A program made the translations under genes and the position numbers. The notes under the pieces were generated by a model, which was not told the DNA's origin, searched no databases, and worked only from the letters and a program-made list of their open reading frames with translations. 64,000 nt of DNA from Seison nebaliae (lineage: Eukaryota > Rotifera > Pararotatoria > Seisonacea > Seisonidae). Shown in pieces: positions 25,301 through 36,047 of the stretch. Within the stretch, counting starts at the first letter, position 1, and every line of letters begins with the position of its first letter. The DNA is taken from contig JALJEE010002282.1 of the NCBI GenBank assembly GCA_023231475.1, positions 62,001 through 126,000 of the forward strand. Reading direction: 5' to 3'.

Positions 25301-25434
25301 AGGAAGTTATCCCCAACGTTTCTCTTTCTTAAGCACCTTCCTCTCTTCATTTTCAGACTCGGTATTAAAAAGAAAGGGAGATAACTTCCTTTTTTAATAT
25401 TCTCAGGAAAGAGAAACGTCGGAGATAACTCCCT
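25301..25434. mobile_element. Candidate foldback element, 30-bp imperfect inverted repeat
   Basis: 25301-25330 and 25405-25434 match as reverse complements at 26 of 30 positions (core ACGTTTCTCTTTC / GAAAGAGAAACGT). A third related stretch lies inside at about 25371-25392 (GGGAGATAACTTCC), so alternative hairpins can form. No coding sequence is present. Confidence 0.45.
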
Positions 25435-25864
25435 ACGATCCATATTGCTTGTATATTATCACCAGATGTTTTATTGATGTATATCACCAATCAATTTCAG
25501 AAATCATTTCTATATAATTCATTAAGAAAACTGACGAGAATTAGTAAAAAGTTAGTTTTATAATTTTATATTTAAATGTAGTTTCTATAAGTAATGATGA
25601 CCAATGTTAAGGGAAATAGTTATCGTTGAGATATAATAGTCTCTTAATGTTAATTATACTTTTTCATTCTAAAAAGTAGGCTTTAAAGGGAATTTTTAAT
25701 TTATGACAAAAAGACAATTCATCTTTATAACTTTTCATCTAATATTAAAAATTATCTAATTAAATAATTTGTTTATTCCAGTTATTAGACGATTAAATTA
25801 ATTATAGTAAATTATTACTCAATTACTCACTTTTCCCTTCTCACAGAGTCAAGTACTAAACAAC

Positions 25865-26300
25865 TACTGTACGAAAAAAACTAGTTTTTATAATAAAAAC
25901 TTTTTTTTGTTTAAGCCTAGTAGTTTTTATCTACATATCAAAGTAGTTTAAACTCGAGATAAAAACTCAATAAAAATTTACAAACTTACAACTACAAATT
26001 TTTTTATTTTGATTGGTGAGTGACACGTGGATGATGTTCCCTTGTTAGACTAGTTTATAAGTTATTAGATAGATAAGTTAATTTGAGACTTGTGCTTGAA
26101 ACTTAAACAAACTTTTCTCCAATTTCAACAATAAAAGTAGTAGATAGAATAATAGCAGAAGCAATATTATTCCATTCAAATACATATTATTTTATTTATT
26201 TTATTACATATTTATTCAAGTTTTTATTGAGTTTTTATTAAGTTTTTATTTTAAGTTTAAACTAAAGTTTTTATTTCGACTAAAAACTTATTTAAGCTCT
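25865..26300. repeat. AT-rich region with repeated ATAAAAACT words in both orientations
   Basis: The left part (25865-26000) carries several copies of ATAAAAACT and its complement. The right part (26219-26300) carries the mirror arrangement (AGTTTTTAT repeated), including TTTAAACT next to it on both sides. Clusters of short subterminal repeats facing inward are typical of some non-autonomous DNA transposons, but sharp ends could not be set. Confidence 0.35.
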
Positions 26301-26516
26301 CTATCTAATCATATCAAAAATTCTGTTATAAGATACAATTCGAACGAATCAATCACAATCAATATCACCAAAACCTTACTTTCAGGTAATCGAGAAGAGT
26401 AGATAAATCGGAAGATCAATTGAAAGAAGAGTGAGAAGAGCAAAGGGAAGGACAATGGAAGCACAATGGGCAGTGACTGGAGAAGAGAGGGAGAAAGTGT
26501 TGATCTAATTATAACA

Positions 26517-26539
26517 AAATGTCCTTAATTAGGACATTT
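26517..26539. repeat. Hairpin next to the transposase pseudogene
   Basis: The arms AAATGTCCT (26517-26525) and AGGACATTT (26531-26539) flank a 5-base loop. It lies about 40 bp beyond the stop of the ISXO2-like pseudogene and might be its terminal sequence. Confidence 0.4.
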
Positions 26540-26576
26540 ATAACAAGAAAAACAACATATATAAGAATATTGGTCT

Positions 26577-27640
26577 TTATTGAATATTTTTAAAAAATGA
26601 TGTTCGAATGGCTAAAATTAGTCCACTAAATGGATCAATTGTATTTAAAGTATTTCTCCAAATGAATTCATGTAGGTAACTCGGAAACAATTTATTTGTT
26701 GTTCCGAATTGAGTTTTCAACTTCCGTTTAACCCACATCCACATATTTTCAACATTTTGGGTGTGGATAGTTGGATCAGATGGATCTACAAAATATCTTT
26801 CGTGAATAACCACGTCGTGATTATAAATCCCATTTGTCTATGTTTCGATATTTTTATAGGCTTTCCACCCATCACTGACAATAGTTGACCCTGGCTGAAT
26901 ATATTGAAGAATTATATTTTTCAATGTTGTTTCGGTGTGATCTTCAACCTCCACCAAAAAGCATTTCTAAGTTTCCCGTTCGATACCACCAAAAACCCAA
27001 TGGCCGTCTCGCCATTGACCGTGATGATATTTTCGGTGGAAAAAATAACTTTCGTCGATTTCGACGACAATGCTTTTAATATTGTCGTCTAATTTCTAAT
27101 AATATTGTCGTCTAATATTGTCGACTATCTATTGTCGGAATTGAGACGTAAGTCGTCTTCCACCACTTCTCGGCAGAAATTTGCCCGATCGCAAGCAGCG
27201 TTGGCCGAAATTCGGCCATCCCTCGCAATTGTCTTTTGGCCGATATGTTACCGACCAATGGTAACACACCAATAAAGATTGCCTCAATGAGAGATGACTT
27301 CCTTCAAACCAGGAGTCTTTCCTACAACGGACGCACTACAGCGGTTCACAGAACATATCCACTGTCTATTAAATTTAATTAAACCTAAATGTTTTAAATA
27401 ATCTAATTTTCCATCCAATTTGTTGTTTTTTGTTTGCAATCGCATTTGCTGCCCACAACAGATTCGGTTATTGGTGAACCTAATTTCGCACAGAATTTTA
27501 GGGCTTCATCGTTATCATTAGTATTTTCAAAAATATCCCAAGAATTAAGAATTAATTCAGAAACTTCTTGGTTAGTTTGAACTAGAGCAACTAAACTTGT
27601 TGGCGCTGGTGGACGATTTTTTTGCAAAATGCACAATCGA
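26577..27640 (-). pseudogene. Dead ISXO2-like (IS1595-type) transposase gene
   Basis: Read on the minus strand, three blocks of one transposase occur in order. At 27640-27403 is an N-terminal part with DEALKFCAKLGSP and the start of a zinc ribbon. At about 27400-27080 is a frame with KDSWFEGSHLSLRQSLL. At 27090-26577 is the DDE core: VEIDESYFFHRKYH, HWVFGGIERET, GSTIVSDGWKAY and HTQNVENMWMWVKRKLK, ending in a YLHEFIWRNT block. Frameshifts and at least two in-frame stops (after GIERET, and between the second and third acidic motifs) disable it. ISXO2-like transposases occur in bacteria and as mobile elements in many invertebrates. This copy is an inactive remnant. Element ends were not certain. 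Confidence 0.8.
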
Positions 27641-27899
27641 TATGGAGAACGAAACTATGAAGATCAGAACTCTCAAAATAAAGCGAAAAAAAATCGATCC
27701 ATCATACTTCTTCTACAAATTTCCAGAAACTCTAGAACCAATTAAGAAAAGATGCATCGACAGAATCCAACACGTAATCCGTTTGGAAAATCAGAATCCA
27801 ATATGGCAGAAATGGAGAAAAATACCATATGCACATATCAATATCACATACTAATGACTTTCTTTAAATCTAGGCGACTTCTCGCGGGATCTCTCACAA

Positions 27900-27925
27900 A
27901 TACCTATAAGTATACTTATAGGTAT
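27900..27925. repeat. Perfect 26-bp palindrome
   Basis: The half-site ATACCTATAAGTA is followed directly by its exact reverse complement. About 30 bp downstream a second hairpin (CTATGT...ACATAG around a TGAAAAATATATTTTTCA core) is present, so this spot is rich in foldback potential. Confidence 0.6.
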
Positions 27926-28038
27926 GAATCATGCTTCTTATTCTATGTTATATGAAAAATATATTTTTCACATAGAGATATTTCTTATTATCTATGTTAT
28001 TTCATATCATGCTAGTAGCAATGATACGGAGCAATGGT

Positions 28039-28540
28039 CCCTAGTAAGTGTCTTACCTTATAATGCCGGTAAATGTTTGGTTGCGAAGGAAAACGTGCAC
28101 AGGCTTAGCCGATAACTTTGCGCTAAGTGAAATTTAGGAAATAAAATTAATAAATTAATGATCACAATGACCTTACAACTATGCAAATTTTTAGCGAAAA
28201 AACATGTAAAACCAAATAGTTCTCTTGTTGGTGCCTCAATCGTTCATATTGCGATAATTCTCGTTAGATGATAAGAAATATCAACATACGTATAAGTGAT
28301 ATATGAATCAACTTATAAAGTTATCTTTAGTAGTAATAATAATAATAACAACTTTAGGTAACTAAATTACAAATTGTTTAAATGGTACTTTTAATATTCC
28401 TAATTCATTTATGAAACTATATTATTATAAGAATTTAATGTAGTTGTTATTAAGTTGTTATTAATATTGCATTTCCTGATGAATATAGCAACCTTCATTC
28501 TTTTTAAAGTTCTAAATAGAAGCTTTGACACTTACTAGGG
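28039..28540. mobile_element. Candidate ~500-bp element bounded by 14-bp inverted repeats
   Basis: CCCTAGTAAGTGTC (28039-28052) and GACACTTACTAGGG (28527-28540) are exact reverse complements. The interior is AT-rich and non-coding. A target-site duplication was not evident. Chance pairing cannot be excluded, but a 14-bp perfect match at this spacing in a repeat block is suggestive. Confidence 0.3.
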
Positions 28541-30135
28541 GTTGTACTTACTTTTTTGCAAACTTTTTTTTCTCAAACTAAAGTTTCTTCTAAATAAAGT
28601 CCATTACAAAGTTTTCGAGATTTCTCAAACATTTCTTTTTCATAATTATTCAATCAATCGAAAATTGTAAGAGTCAATTAAGATGAATAACTTTCTTTTG
28701 TGTGCCATTACTAGACCCTTCCGTTCAAACCGGATTGAATGGGTAATTTAGGATTACTTTCTAAACTGTTTTTCAATCGCTGCGAAATGTTGATGACGAC
28801 TAGGGTGTTCAGATTATAAGAAAGAGACCAAGGACGAAGTCATAAAATCAATTTCAATATTTTTTGAAAGAAATTCAAAAGACAACTAAACGAGAAAACT
28901 TGAATGTAAATTAAAGTTGATAATGTATATTTTTAAAATTAATTGAAAGAAAAAAAATCAGTAGACTTCCGGTCAACACAGAAGAATGAACATACAGAAT
29001 ATATAACTTCAACTATAAAACAATATCATTAGATGAAATTAGTCGTGATGGAGATCGAAGTGCGAAGGAAAATGTTTTACTTCGTTTCCGAAGAAGAAAG
29101 ACAAGAAATGTCAAACATAAATTCTGGTCGAATAATATTCTGGTATATATTCTTTCATTGCGAAAAATGCTTATGGATAGAATTGATTTTCGATGGCTAT
29201 TTTTGAAAACTTTTTTCACCTTCTTATTATTTAGATTATTCAATAGGATTATTTTGAGATATTCAACATTATAAATCGTACATTATTAGACATTTAAGTT
29301 GATGATTTAAGTGCTGGTGGATAGCCGAAAATATTATTTCGAAATTTGTTTCCGTGTATCCAAGATACTTGTACGAACTCAGTTTATTTTATAAGATCGA
29401 AACAGATGAGAAAAGGTTTATTAACACTTATTGTGGTATATTTGTTGCATAGTTAAGGAAGTGTCAGCAAGATAAGGTGTACATGGAAAAATGTGGAGGA
29501 TAAGAAATGTTATCTATCAAGATTTCTGGTGTAACGTTCTATTAATTCATTACGTTGGCTTGATCGTACATATAATTGAACTATTCGGATGAGGCTCGGA
29601 TGTCATAAGCCCTTCAATAGAGCATTTATGTTCACGATGTGGGAATTGAATCCTTTGCCGCTACTCCTAATGCAGAGTTATCTGAAAGTAGTTTAGTCCG
29701 TTCGCATCTTAACTCTTCCAGTTCCAACGTATACACAATGCGAGCGCTTCTCGCCGTCTCTCCTTTTTTTCTGCCGTTATTACTCATCAAATTATCCGCT
29801 TTCACTCGAAGAGGCGTTGTCGATGTCATTATTCCAATTTCGACATTAGTTCCTACGTTACGGAAGCATTCAATGATCGAATTGTGACGGACAGGAATCT
29901 TATTTTAACTAACTCTTTTAAAGAGTTATCATTTTTCTTTTTAATTTACCCCGCGGGGATTTGACATGAATAGAAAAAAATTAATATTGGGTGAGATTAG
30001 TTTGTATAAACAATTTAATTCTATCGCATTTGAAATCGGAAAACTCTAATCAATAACCGGTCAAACACACAATTTTTTAAAATACAAACAGAATTTAAAA
30101 TTTTTTCTCTTTTTCATAGTTCCTTCAATATATCC
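28541..30135. other. Intergenic, repeat-rich, no supported gene
   Basis: At about 29040-29075 lies a diverged copy of the GAAGTGCGAAGG repeat also seen at 23500. A relatively GC-rich segment at 29632-29887 is open on both strands but shows no recognisable family. A short palindrome (TAACTCTTT/AAAGAGTTA, 29910-29928) and the island CCCCGCGGGG at 29949-29958 follow. The C-type lectin promoter probably lies just before 30136. Confidence 0.4.
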
Positions 30136-30816
30136 ATGAAAAGTCTCAGTATTTGCGTTTTAGCAATTTCTATTCTCCTTTGTTATTGTAATGGAGATAT
30201 TATAATTACTGATGACAAGGAAATTTCATATGTCAAAATAATTCCCGACCTCTTTAGGACGTTTGCTGAAGCTAAGTCAAGATGCAAAAAGTTCGGTGTA
30301 AACTGGCATTTAATATGGCTAACAAATATACTCAAACAAGAAATGGTAGCAAAATATGTCAAAGAATTTTTTCTGGATAAGCCTACACCTAATTTTTGGA
30401 ATAATTTCGTTATGACTGGAGGTGTTGAGATTTCCACACCGCTTAATGCTTCTTATATGTGGGAGAATTACCGAACGACAATAATAGAAGACAGTCGATT
30501 AACACTTGTCAATCCAAAATTTCCAGTTGCCCCGTTCGTGGCCATTTATAAAGGTGATGGTAGTTTAGTAAAAATTAACAACCCACGATCTTATGGAAAT
30601 TATGCATTTTATGGAATTTGCGAAACAATTGTTTCAAAAGTTAAGTCAAACCATTTCAGAATCATGAGAACTAATGGACAAGATATGCGGTCGTTAATTC
30701 GTGATACGATCGTAGAATTGAATGGAATAATGATGGAGAATTTTGAAGTGTCACCGGAATATATCGATGGGGAGAAATTTAACCCGCATACTTTCAAATA
30801 TGTTGATCTTATTTAA
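30136..30816 (+). CDS. Secreted C-type lectin-like protein, intronless
   Basis: A single frame of 226 aa begins with a clear signal peptide (KSLSICVLAISILLCYCNG). The mature part starts with FRTFAEAKSRCKKFG, the usual helix 1 and first Cys of a C-type lectin domain. It continues with WHLIWLTN, a MWEN block in the place of the Trp-rich core, and GICE near the end for the last disulphide. Canonical calcium and sugar motifs (EPN/QPD, WND) are not seen, so sugar binding is uncertain. About 70 residues follow the domain with no known motif. It sits at the edge of the transposon-rich block and has no intron, unlike most neighbours. Such proteins often act in immunity or feeding secretions, which is inference here. 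Confidence 0.65.
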   Translation: MKSLSICVLAISILLCYCNGDIIITDDKEISYVKIIPDLFRTFAEAKSRCKKFGVNWHLIWLTNILKQEMVAKYVKEFFLDKPTPNFWNNFVMTGGVEISTPLNASYMWENYRTTIIEDSRLTLVNPKFPVAPFVAIYKGDGSLVKINNPRSYGNYAFYGICETIVSKVKSNHFRIMRTNGQDMRSLIRDTIVELNGIMMENFEVSPEYIDGEKFNPHTFKYVDLI

Positions 30817-31628
30817 TATTTCCAATTTCACATTTAGTCGTATTGAATTTTTAAGTAGTAATCATAGTCTTTTAACTCATATCGGAAATATATATTTGTT
30901 CTTCTAAATTTGTTATCAGTAAGTTATTTTTAGAATTGTTATCAAGTAGATATTTCATTTATTTCCTTTACCTACCTCTATGATACATATGAAGAAATAA
31001 ATTGAATTAAAAATGAAAATTACAAGAGAGAAAATGAGACAAGAGTATATAAGTAGTATACTGATAATAGTATAATAGGTAATTAATACTTAACTTGAAT
31101 ACATGTTTATATATTGTTTATAAAAAATTCGTAAGATTTGCCACTTTTTATCTTTAAAAATAGATTGATGAACGTATAACGGACAATTATGTCAGATTAT
31201 GAAATTGTGATGGTATTGCGACCTGTTATTCGGAAAGAGACTAAAATTCGAAGACGTCAACAATGCAGCATCTCAAAGGCATTGAAAAACGAAATAATTT
31301 AATATGAACGTGCAAATCTGTGAACGTACGAAGTAGAATCCACGGCAAGATATATGGCTGATATAATAAAGGCAATTGTAGAAAACATTCCAAAATTCGA
31401 TAACACTTTGATGAATGACGGTCATCAGTTCGATCATTTTCGATCTCAAGTCGTAACTGATTCAATGTAAAAACCTAATTCGTATTGCTTTCACCACAAT
31501 GAACCTTAAGGAAAGCAAAAAAAGAAAGCATCAAAAATAAAGAGAGTTTTACCATATTTTTTTTCTTATAGTGGTTCACAGAATTAAACGTATTATTTTT
31601 ATTGGAAGATACTTATGAGAATAAATTT
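30817..31628. other. Intergenic, no supported gene
   Basis: AT-rich sequence between the convergent C-type lectin-like and serpin genes. The frame at 31241-31465 (-) shows no family features. Confidence 0.5.
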
Positions 31629-32852
31629 CTAATTAACAACCGCCAACGGATCTGCGAAAAACCCGGCAAAAAGAATCGTTTTTAACTCTTCATCGTAAAT
31701 AAAATAATGGAATGGACGATCACAAATTATTTCAATGGGTTCTTCTACTACATTCGCGCCACCTCTTAGTCTGATCAAGGTTACTGCCGCAGCTTCCGTT
31801 CCTTCCTCATTCACATCGATAACAGCTTTGTGAAAAATTTCAGATATAAAAAGTTCTTCATCTTTTACTATTCCAGTAAAATCGGATTTCTCACTAAAAC
31901 ATCGTGAAATGCCGAGTTTTTTGAAATTGTTAACCATCTATAAATGAGATAAATTGTTAGAAATAACAACTATAAAATTACAAACTGATTCGGAAGTTTC
32001 GATTTTAAATTTGGGAATTACTACATTAACCTTCAAATGTGGCATTCTGTTCAAAACCTGACAGAAAACTTCCGAATTAAATTTACCTAGAATTTTTCGG
32101 AAACCGTTATTTTTGTCATTCGGCAGAACTACTACAAATGATAATCGATCTCCTAAATATGGCATCTTTAATACTTTTGCATCTAATTCCTTGCAATTGT
32201 GAAGGAAATCAAATTTCGTTAGAAATTCCGTCATTGCTTGCATTTTAACGATTTTTCCATTTGCCTTATGGAAATCGAAAGGTTTTGTTCTGTCCTTTTT
32301 AAATTGAGATTTCCATATTCCCTTGAAATGAATTGCATTTAACAAAATAAATTTCGTCAATGGATTGATGTCCGACTGGCTTAACAGTTGTTTTATCATT
32401 TGATTTGTATTCTTGGAGACCCAATTGTTCACTTCATCAACAATTTGTTTCTTATCTCCTCCAAAATCGACATTTCGTGCTTCTGCTTGAAATTGTTCTT
32501 TCGCTATTTCTTTATATGATGACTCAATCTTCATCTTATCATGAACTAACATCTTATTCACCATTGTTACTTCTTTTAATGAGTTTAATGATTTCATTAA
32601 TTTCTGAAATTCATCTCCAATTGTTTTAATATCTCCGGGAAGATTCAAAGCCTTTTGTAATTCGTCGAAACATTTTCCTCGAGCTCCTACAGTCGCTAAA
32701 CTCATTGCTGTAGCTAAGCTAACTGGGGAAAAGATGATATTATCATCTTTTCGGTTTTAAAGATTAATTAAAGAAATTCCGAAAAAATTCAAACCTTCAT
32801 TAAATAAAGTCTCATAAATTTTAAAAGAAAAATTGTTAATAGATTGATTCAT
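31629..32852 (-). CDS. Serpin with inhibitory-type hinge, probably intracellular
   Basis: Three exons, 32852-32795, 32722-31986 and 31937-31629, give 367 aa, a normal serpin length. Family blocks are in place: VSLATAMSLATVGARGKCFDEL near the start, NWVSKNTNQMI and LLNAIHFKGIWKSQF in the middle, and HLKVNVVIPKFKIETS before the last intron. The reactive-loop hinge EEGTEAAAVT has the small residues needed for loop insertion, which predicts a real protease inhibitor. Counting from the hinge, the scissile bond falls near the RLRGGA stretch, so a trypsin-like target is possible but not certain. CDRPFHYFI and ILFAGFFADP close the fold. No signal peptide is present; the first exon starts directly with helix A-type sequence. 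Intracellular action, or secretion by another route, is inferred. Confidence 0.92.
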
Positions 32853-33878
32853 TTTAATTATTCTTATTTTTATTAGGTAACAAAAATATGATTCGGAGAA
32901 TAGTTATGCAACAATGATACTTGAGAAAAGAACTTCTAATTAAATGTACTCTCAATTATACTTATGTTGGAACATTTTTGAATATCACGCTTTTATCAAT
33001 ATTCTTTCTTATTAATTGGTTCTTTAGGATTTCAGGTATATAAGAATCAGAAGAAAAGTTTGGTATCAACAGAACATTATCTGTATACCGATTCAGGCAG
33101 ATAAAGACAGAAAATTGTGAGTCGAGAATCAAAAAAGATCGAATAGGATCAGAGTTCGTATCGAATCGATGATGCATAGATGAAAATTTCAAAAAAAAAA
33201 CAAATTTCTTTACCAACATCGTATTTCTTCCAAAATAAGATCAGATATCTCGTTTTAACGAAATTGATTCTGGAAAGTATTCATGTTACATGATCAAACT
33301 CAAAACTTGTCAGATAACAATAAATTAAATTTGTTAAAAAATTTGGGAATTCGATAAAATTGAATTGACAAACGAAATAACGTGTCATTTACAAAACTAC
33401 GGTAAGTTTTTCATGGCACTTTACCTAATTTAAATCACAGTTAAAACGAAATAACGTGTTATTTACCTAATGCATAATCCAACTAAAAACCTTTGTGATT
33501 GTTTAACAATATAATGGTTGTCATAATTATATTGTTCGTATGGATAAAAGTATAAGACACATTTTTTTAGTTTTTCGTTAATTTTTGACTAAAAAGTACT
33601 ACTTTAGTCAGTGATGTCTTATACTTTTATCCATAAAATAAAGAATATTGACTCTATTGATTGTGCACCTCCATCGATTAATGCCTCCTTTCGAACATCC
33701 ATGATATAGATCATGAATTACTGTTGGGAATAATATTGATAATCTGATGATGGACAATTTAATTTTATCAAATGAACAAGAAAATATCGAATTAAAGTTA
33801 TGAGGATTATATGGAAGCTATCAAATTCCATCAAATTGATATTATTTGAATAAAGATAAAATTTCGTTTAAAATAAAA
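32853..33878. other. Intergenic with one mariner-like MITE
   Basis: No coding exon is supported. The frame at 32962-33219 (-) has no family features. A 97-bp foldback element lies at 33539-33635. Confidence 0.5.
33539..33635. mobile_element. Mariner-like MITE, 97 bp with TA ends
   Basis: A 19-bp terminal inverted repeat (TGGATAAAAGTATAAGACA and its exact complement) is flanked on both sides by TA, the target-site duplication of Tc1/mariner elements. A second nested hairpin (TGACTAAA/TTTAGTCA) fills the centre, so nearly the whole element can fold. No coding capacity is present. The perfect arms suggest recent insertion. Confidence 0.7.
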
Positions 33879-34391
33879 TTAATAAAGTTTCAAATTTCCA
33901 GTGATTTCGTTAATGATTGAAGATGGTGCAGGTCCAATACCAACTACGGTATGAGAACCGGCCAATATTTGAGTGTGACCAGCATCAGCGATAATACAAG
34001 TGACTAAATCTCTTTTTAAACTTTCATGATAAATTTCTTTCAATTCTTCGACACTTCTCACTTTTAATGTAATTTTCATTTGTCCTTGATTTTTCCACGT
34101 CTTCAGCGCTTCATAATTTTTCTTCTTTAACGAAGACGTGAAACATTCAAGTGTGGCGTGACAACATTGAGCCGCTATTTTTCCCGGTCCCATCTTCAAA
34201 TCAGTTCGAACCACCAAAACCATTTTGTGTTGTTCTCTTAAAATAGACGACACATCTTTCATTTCTTCCAACGATTTTCCCAATGAAAATAAACTATTCA
34301 AATTTCGTCCTCCTCCAGGACGGCGATAAAGAAAGAATGATACGAGACAACCACCGATAAATCCTCCAATCGCATATTCCCATTTCCCCAT
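33879..34391 (-). CDS. PTRH2: Peptidyl-tRNA hydrolase 2, mitochondrial type
   Basis: A single frame of 170 aa. A membrane-anchor segment (YAIGGFIGGCLVSFFLY, residues 6-22) is followed by a basic region, as in human PTRH2/Bit1. The Pth2 domain begins at about 57 with KMVLVVRTDLKMGPGKIAAQCCHA, the active-site block of the family. It ends with DAGHTQILAGSHTVVGIGPAP and GNLKLY, matching the conserved C-terminus. The enzyme frees tRNA from prematurely released peptidyl-tRNA. The usual DAGRTQ block carries His in place of Arg. The gene is divergent from TRMT6 with 180 bp between the start codons, implying a shared promoter region. Confidence 0.95.
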   Translation of the reverse strand: MGKWEYAIGGFIGGCLVSFFLYRRPGGGRNLNSLFSLGKSLEEMKDVSSILREQHKMVLVVRTDLKMGPGKIAAQCCHATLECFTSSLKKKNYEALKTWKNQGQMKITLKVRSVEELKEIYHESLKRDLVTCIIADAGHTQILAGSHTVVGIGPAPSSIINEITGNLKLY

Positions 34392-34571
34392 ATTTTCTAA
34401 GGATTTTACGAATTTATTTGAAATAATTTCGAAAATTTTTTTTCAAATTTCTTAAAAATTTCCGAAAATAATTCTCATTTTAAAAATTTATTCAAATTTT
34501 AAGTTCATCCAAAAATCTCATATTTGGTCTCATTTTTTCCAAGATCGAAATAAATATTTCTCTCATTCAAA
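34392..34571. promoter_or_regulatory. Shared promoter region of PTRH2 (-) and TRMT6 (+)
   Basis: Only 180 bp separate the two divergent start codons, so both promoters must lie here or inside the 5' UTRs. The sequence is A/T-run rich; no specific factor site is called. Both genes serve tRNA biology, so co-expression is plausible. Confidence 0.5.
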
Positions 34572-36047
34572 ATGATTCAAGAGAATGATGTTGTAATTAT
34601 TAAACGAGGAACGACATTGAGACATGGAACGATTGGAAAGAATCGGTTAAATTTTAAAAAAAAATTCAAAAAAATGAAAAATGAATTTTTGGTAGTTCCG
34701 TCGTAATAAATTCGAGATGTTCCATCAATTTGGAGGGATGTATCGGATATGAATATGGTTCCACTTTCGACGTTCAATCTAATGGAGATATGACGATTTT
34801 GGATGGAGCTACTACCCGACGATATTTGATGGAAGAATCTGGTAAATTTATTTATTGAAAATTTCACAATTCTATTTTTTGGCAGTCGCATTAATTGATG
34901 AGGAATTTGAGAGTGCACAATCGAATGAATTGATTAAACAAGACGAGACGAATCAAATGATGTCTCTTGAACAAATCGATGATATGCATAATAGTAACCA
35001 TCTTCCAGTACAAGTTGTAATTTTATTAAAATTAATTTTTTTTGTTCAAATTTCAATTTATCATTTCTATTTAGGAGAAAATTGGAAAATTGGCAATGAA
35101 TAATAAAAGTTTTGAGAAGAAGACGATTTATTCACAGAATAAATATATCGATCGTAAACGACGACGGTTTTTGAAAATTTTTATCTTACAATTATTAATT
35201 CAATTCATTCCATTTTCAGATATCATAATTATTTCACAATAATGAAACCGACGAATAAGTTAATTTATGAATTGATTTCCAATCAGAACAAAGTGAAAAG
35301 AATGCCCATCTCTAAAACATTGTTCGATTATTATTGGAGAAATTAAATTAATTTTTCAGATTTTTACGATTTGATATCATGTCACAAATTTTACTATATG
35401 GAAATGTGAATTACAAATCGAAAATTATTTTGGTGGACGAAACGAAAGGTCTATTACTTACAAGTATCTTATCTCGAATTCTCCCAATGAATATTGAAGA
35501 GAATGAGATTGAAGGTGAAATTCATTATTTCACACCAAACGGAACATTAGATAGTGCTCGTTATTGTCTCGATCTGTTGAATTATGATCGAGAGAAGATT
35601 TTGAAGAAATGTATTTATTGTCATCGAATGTCAGATTTGTCGAGAATTGTCGAATTATTTCAAGAGAAAAATGAGAATGATGATCAATGGTTATTGAATG
35701 GTGAGAGGAAAGTTGATGGAAAACGATTATTGAATTGTGATACTCTAATTTTTTGTGGAATTATGAATCCTTTAGAATTGTTCAAAATTTTCGGATGGAT
35801 CATCAAACCTGGTAGTCATGTCGTCGTCTGTCATCCATATGAACAATATATTAAGAGTTGTTATGATGAAATGAAGAATGCCAAATCGAGAATTTATCCT
35901 CATTCCAATTTCAAATATCTGAATGTAAATATTTATCGGAACTTTTCACGTCAAATGTTGGTGAATGAGGAACGTACGAGACCGAATCATTCTCTTCTTC
36001 TATCTGGATCGTATCCGTTTGTTTCAGCAAATAAAATTAACAATTAA
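34572..36047 (+). CDS. TRMT6: tRNA (adenine-58-N1) methyltransferase non-catalytic subunit TRM6
   Basis: Six exons, 34572-34645, 34696-34841, 34886-35013, 35075-35166, 35220-35321 and 35360-36047, give 409 aa. It is the tRNA-binding partner of TRMT61 in the complex that makes m1A58 in tRNA. Evidence: an N-terminal VVIIKRG strand and the GYEYGSTFDV block (human HSYGTTFEV). Then come YSQNKYIDRKRRR (human YAQEKYLKKKKKK), RFDIMSQILLYGNV (human RYDTLAQMLTLGNI), and near the end HSLLLSGSYPFVSA (human PKLLMSGGGGYLLS). The last exon holds the Rossmann-like fold, which lacks the SAM-binding glycine loop as expected for TRM6. The splice at 35321/35360 is the least certain join. Confidence 0.88.

Noticed and set aside
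29632-29887. GC-richer segment open on both strands
   Set aside because: Looks coding-like, but neither translation matches a known family and no start context or splice sites stand out; left as unexplained intergenic sequence.
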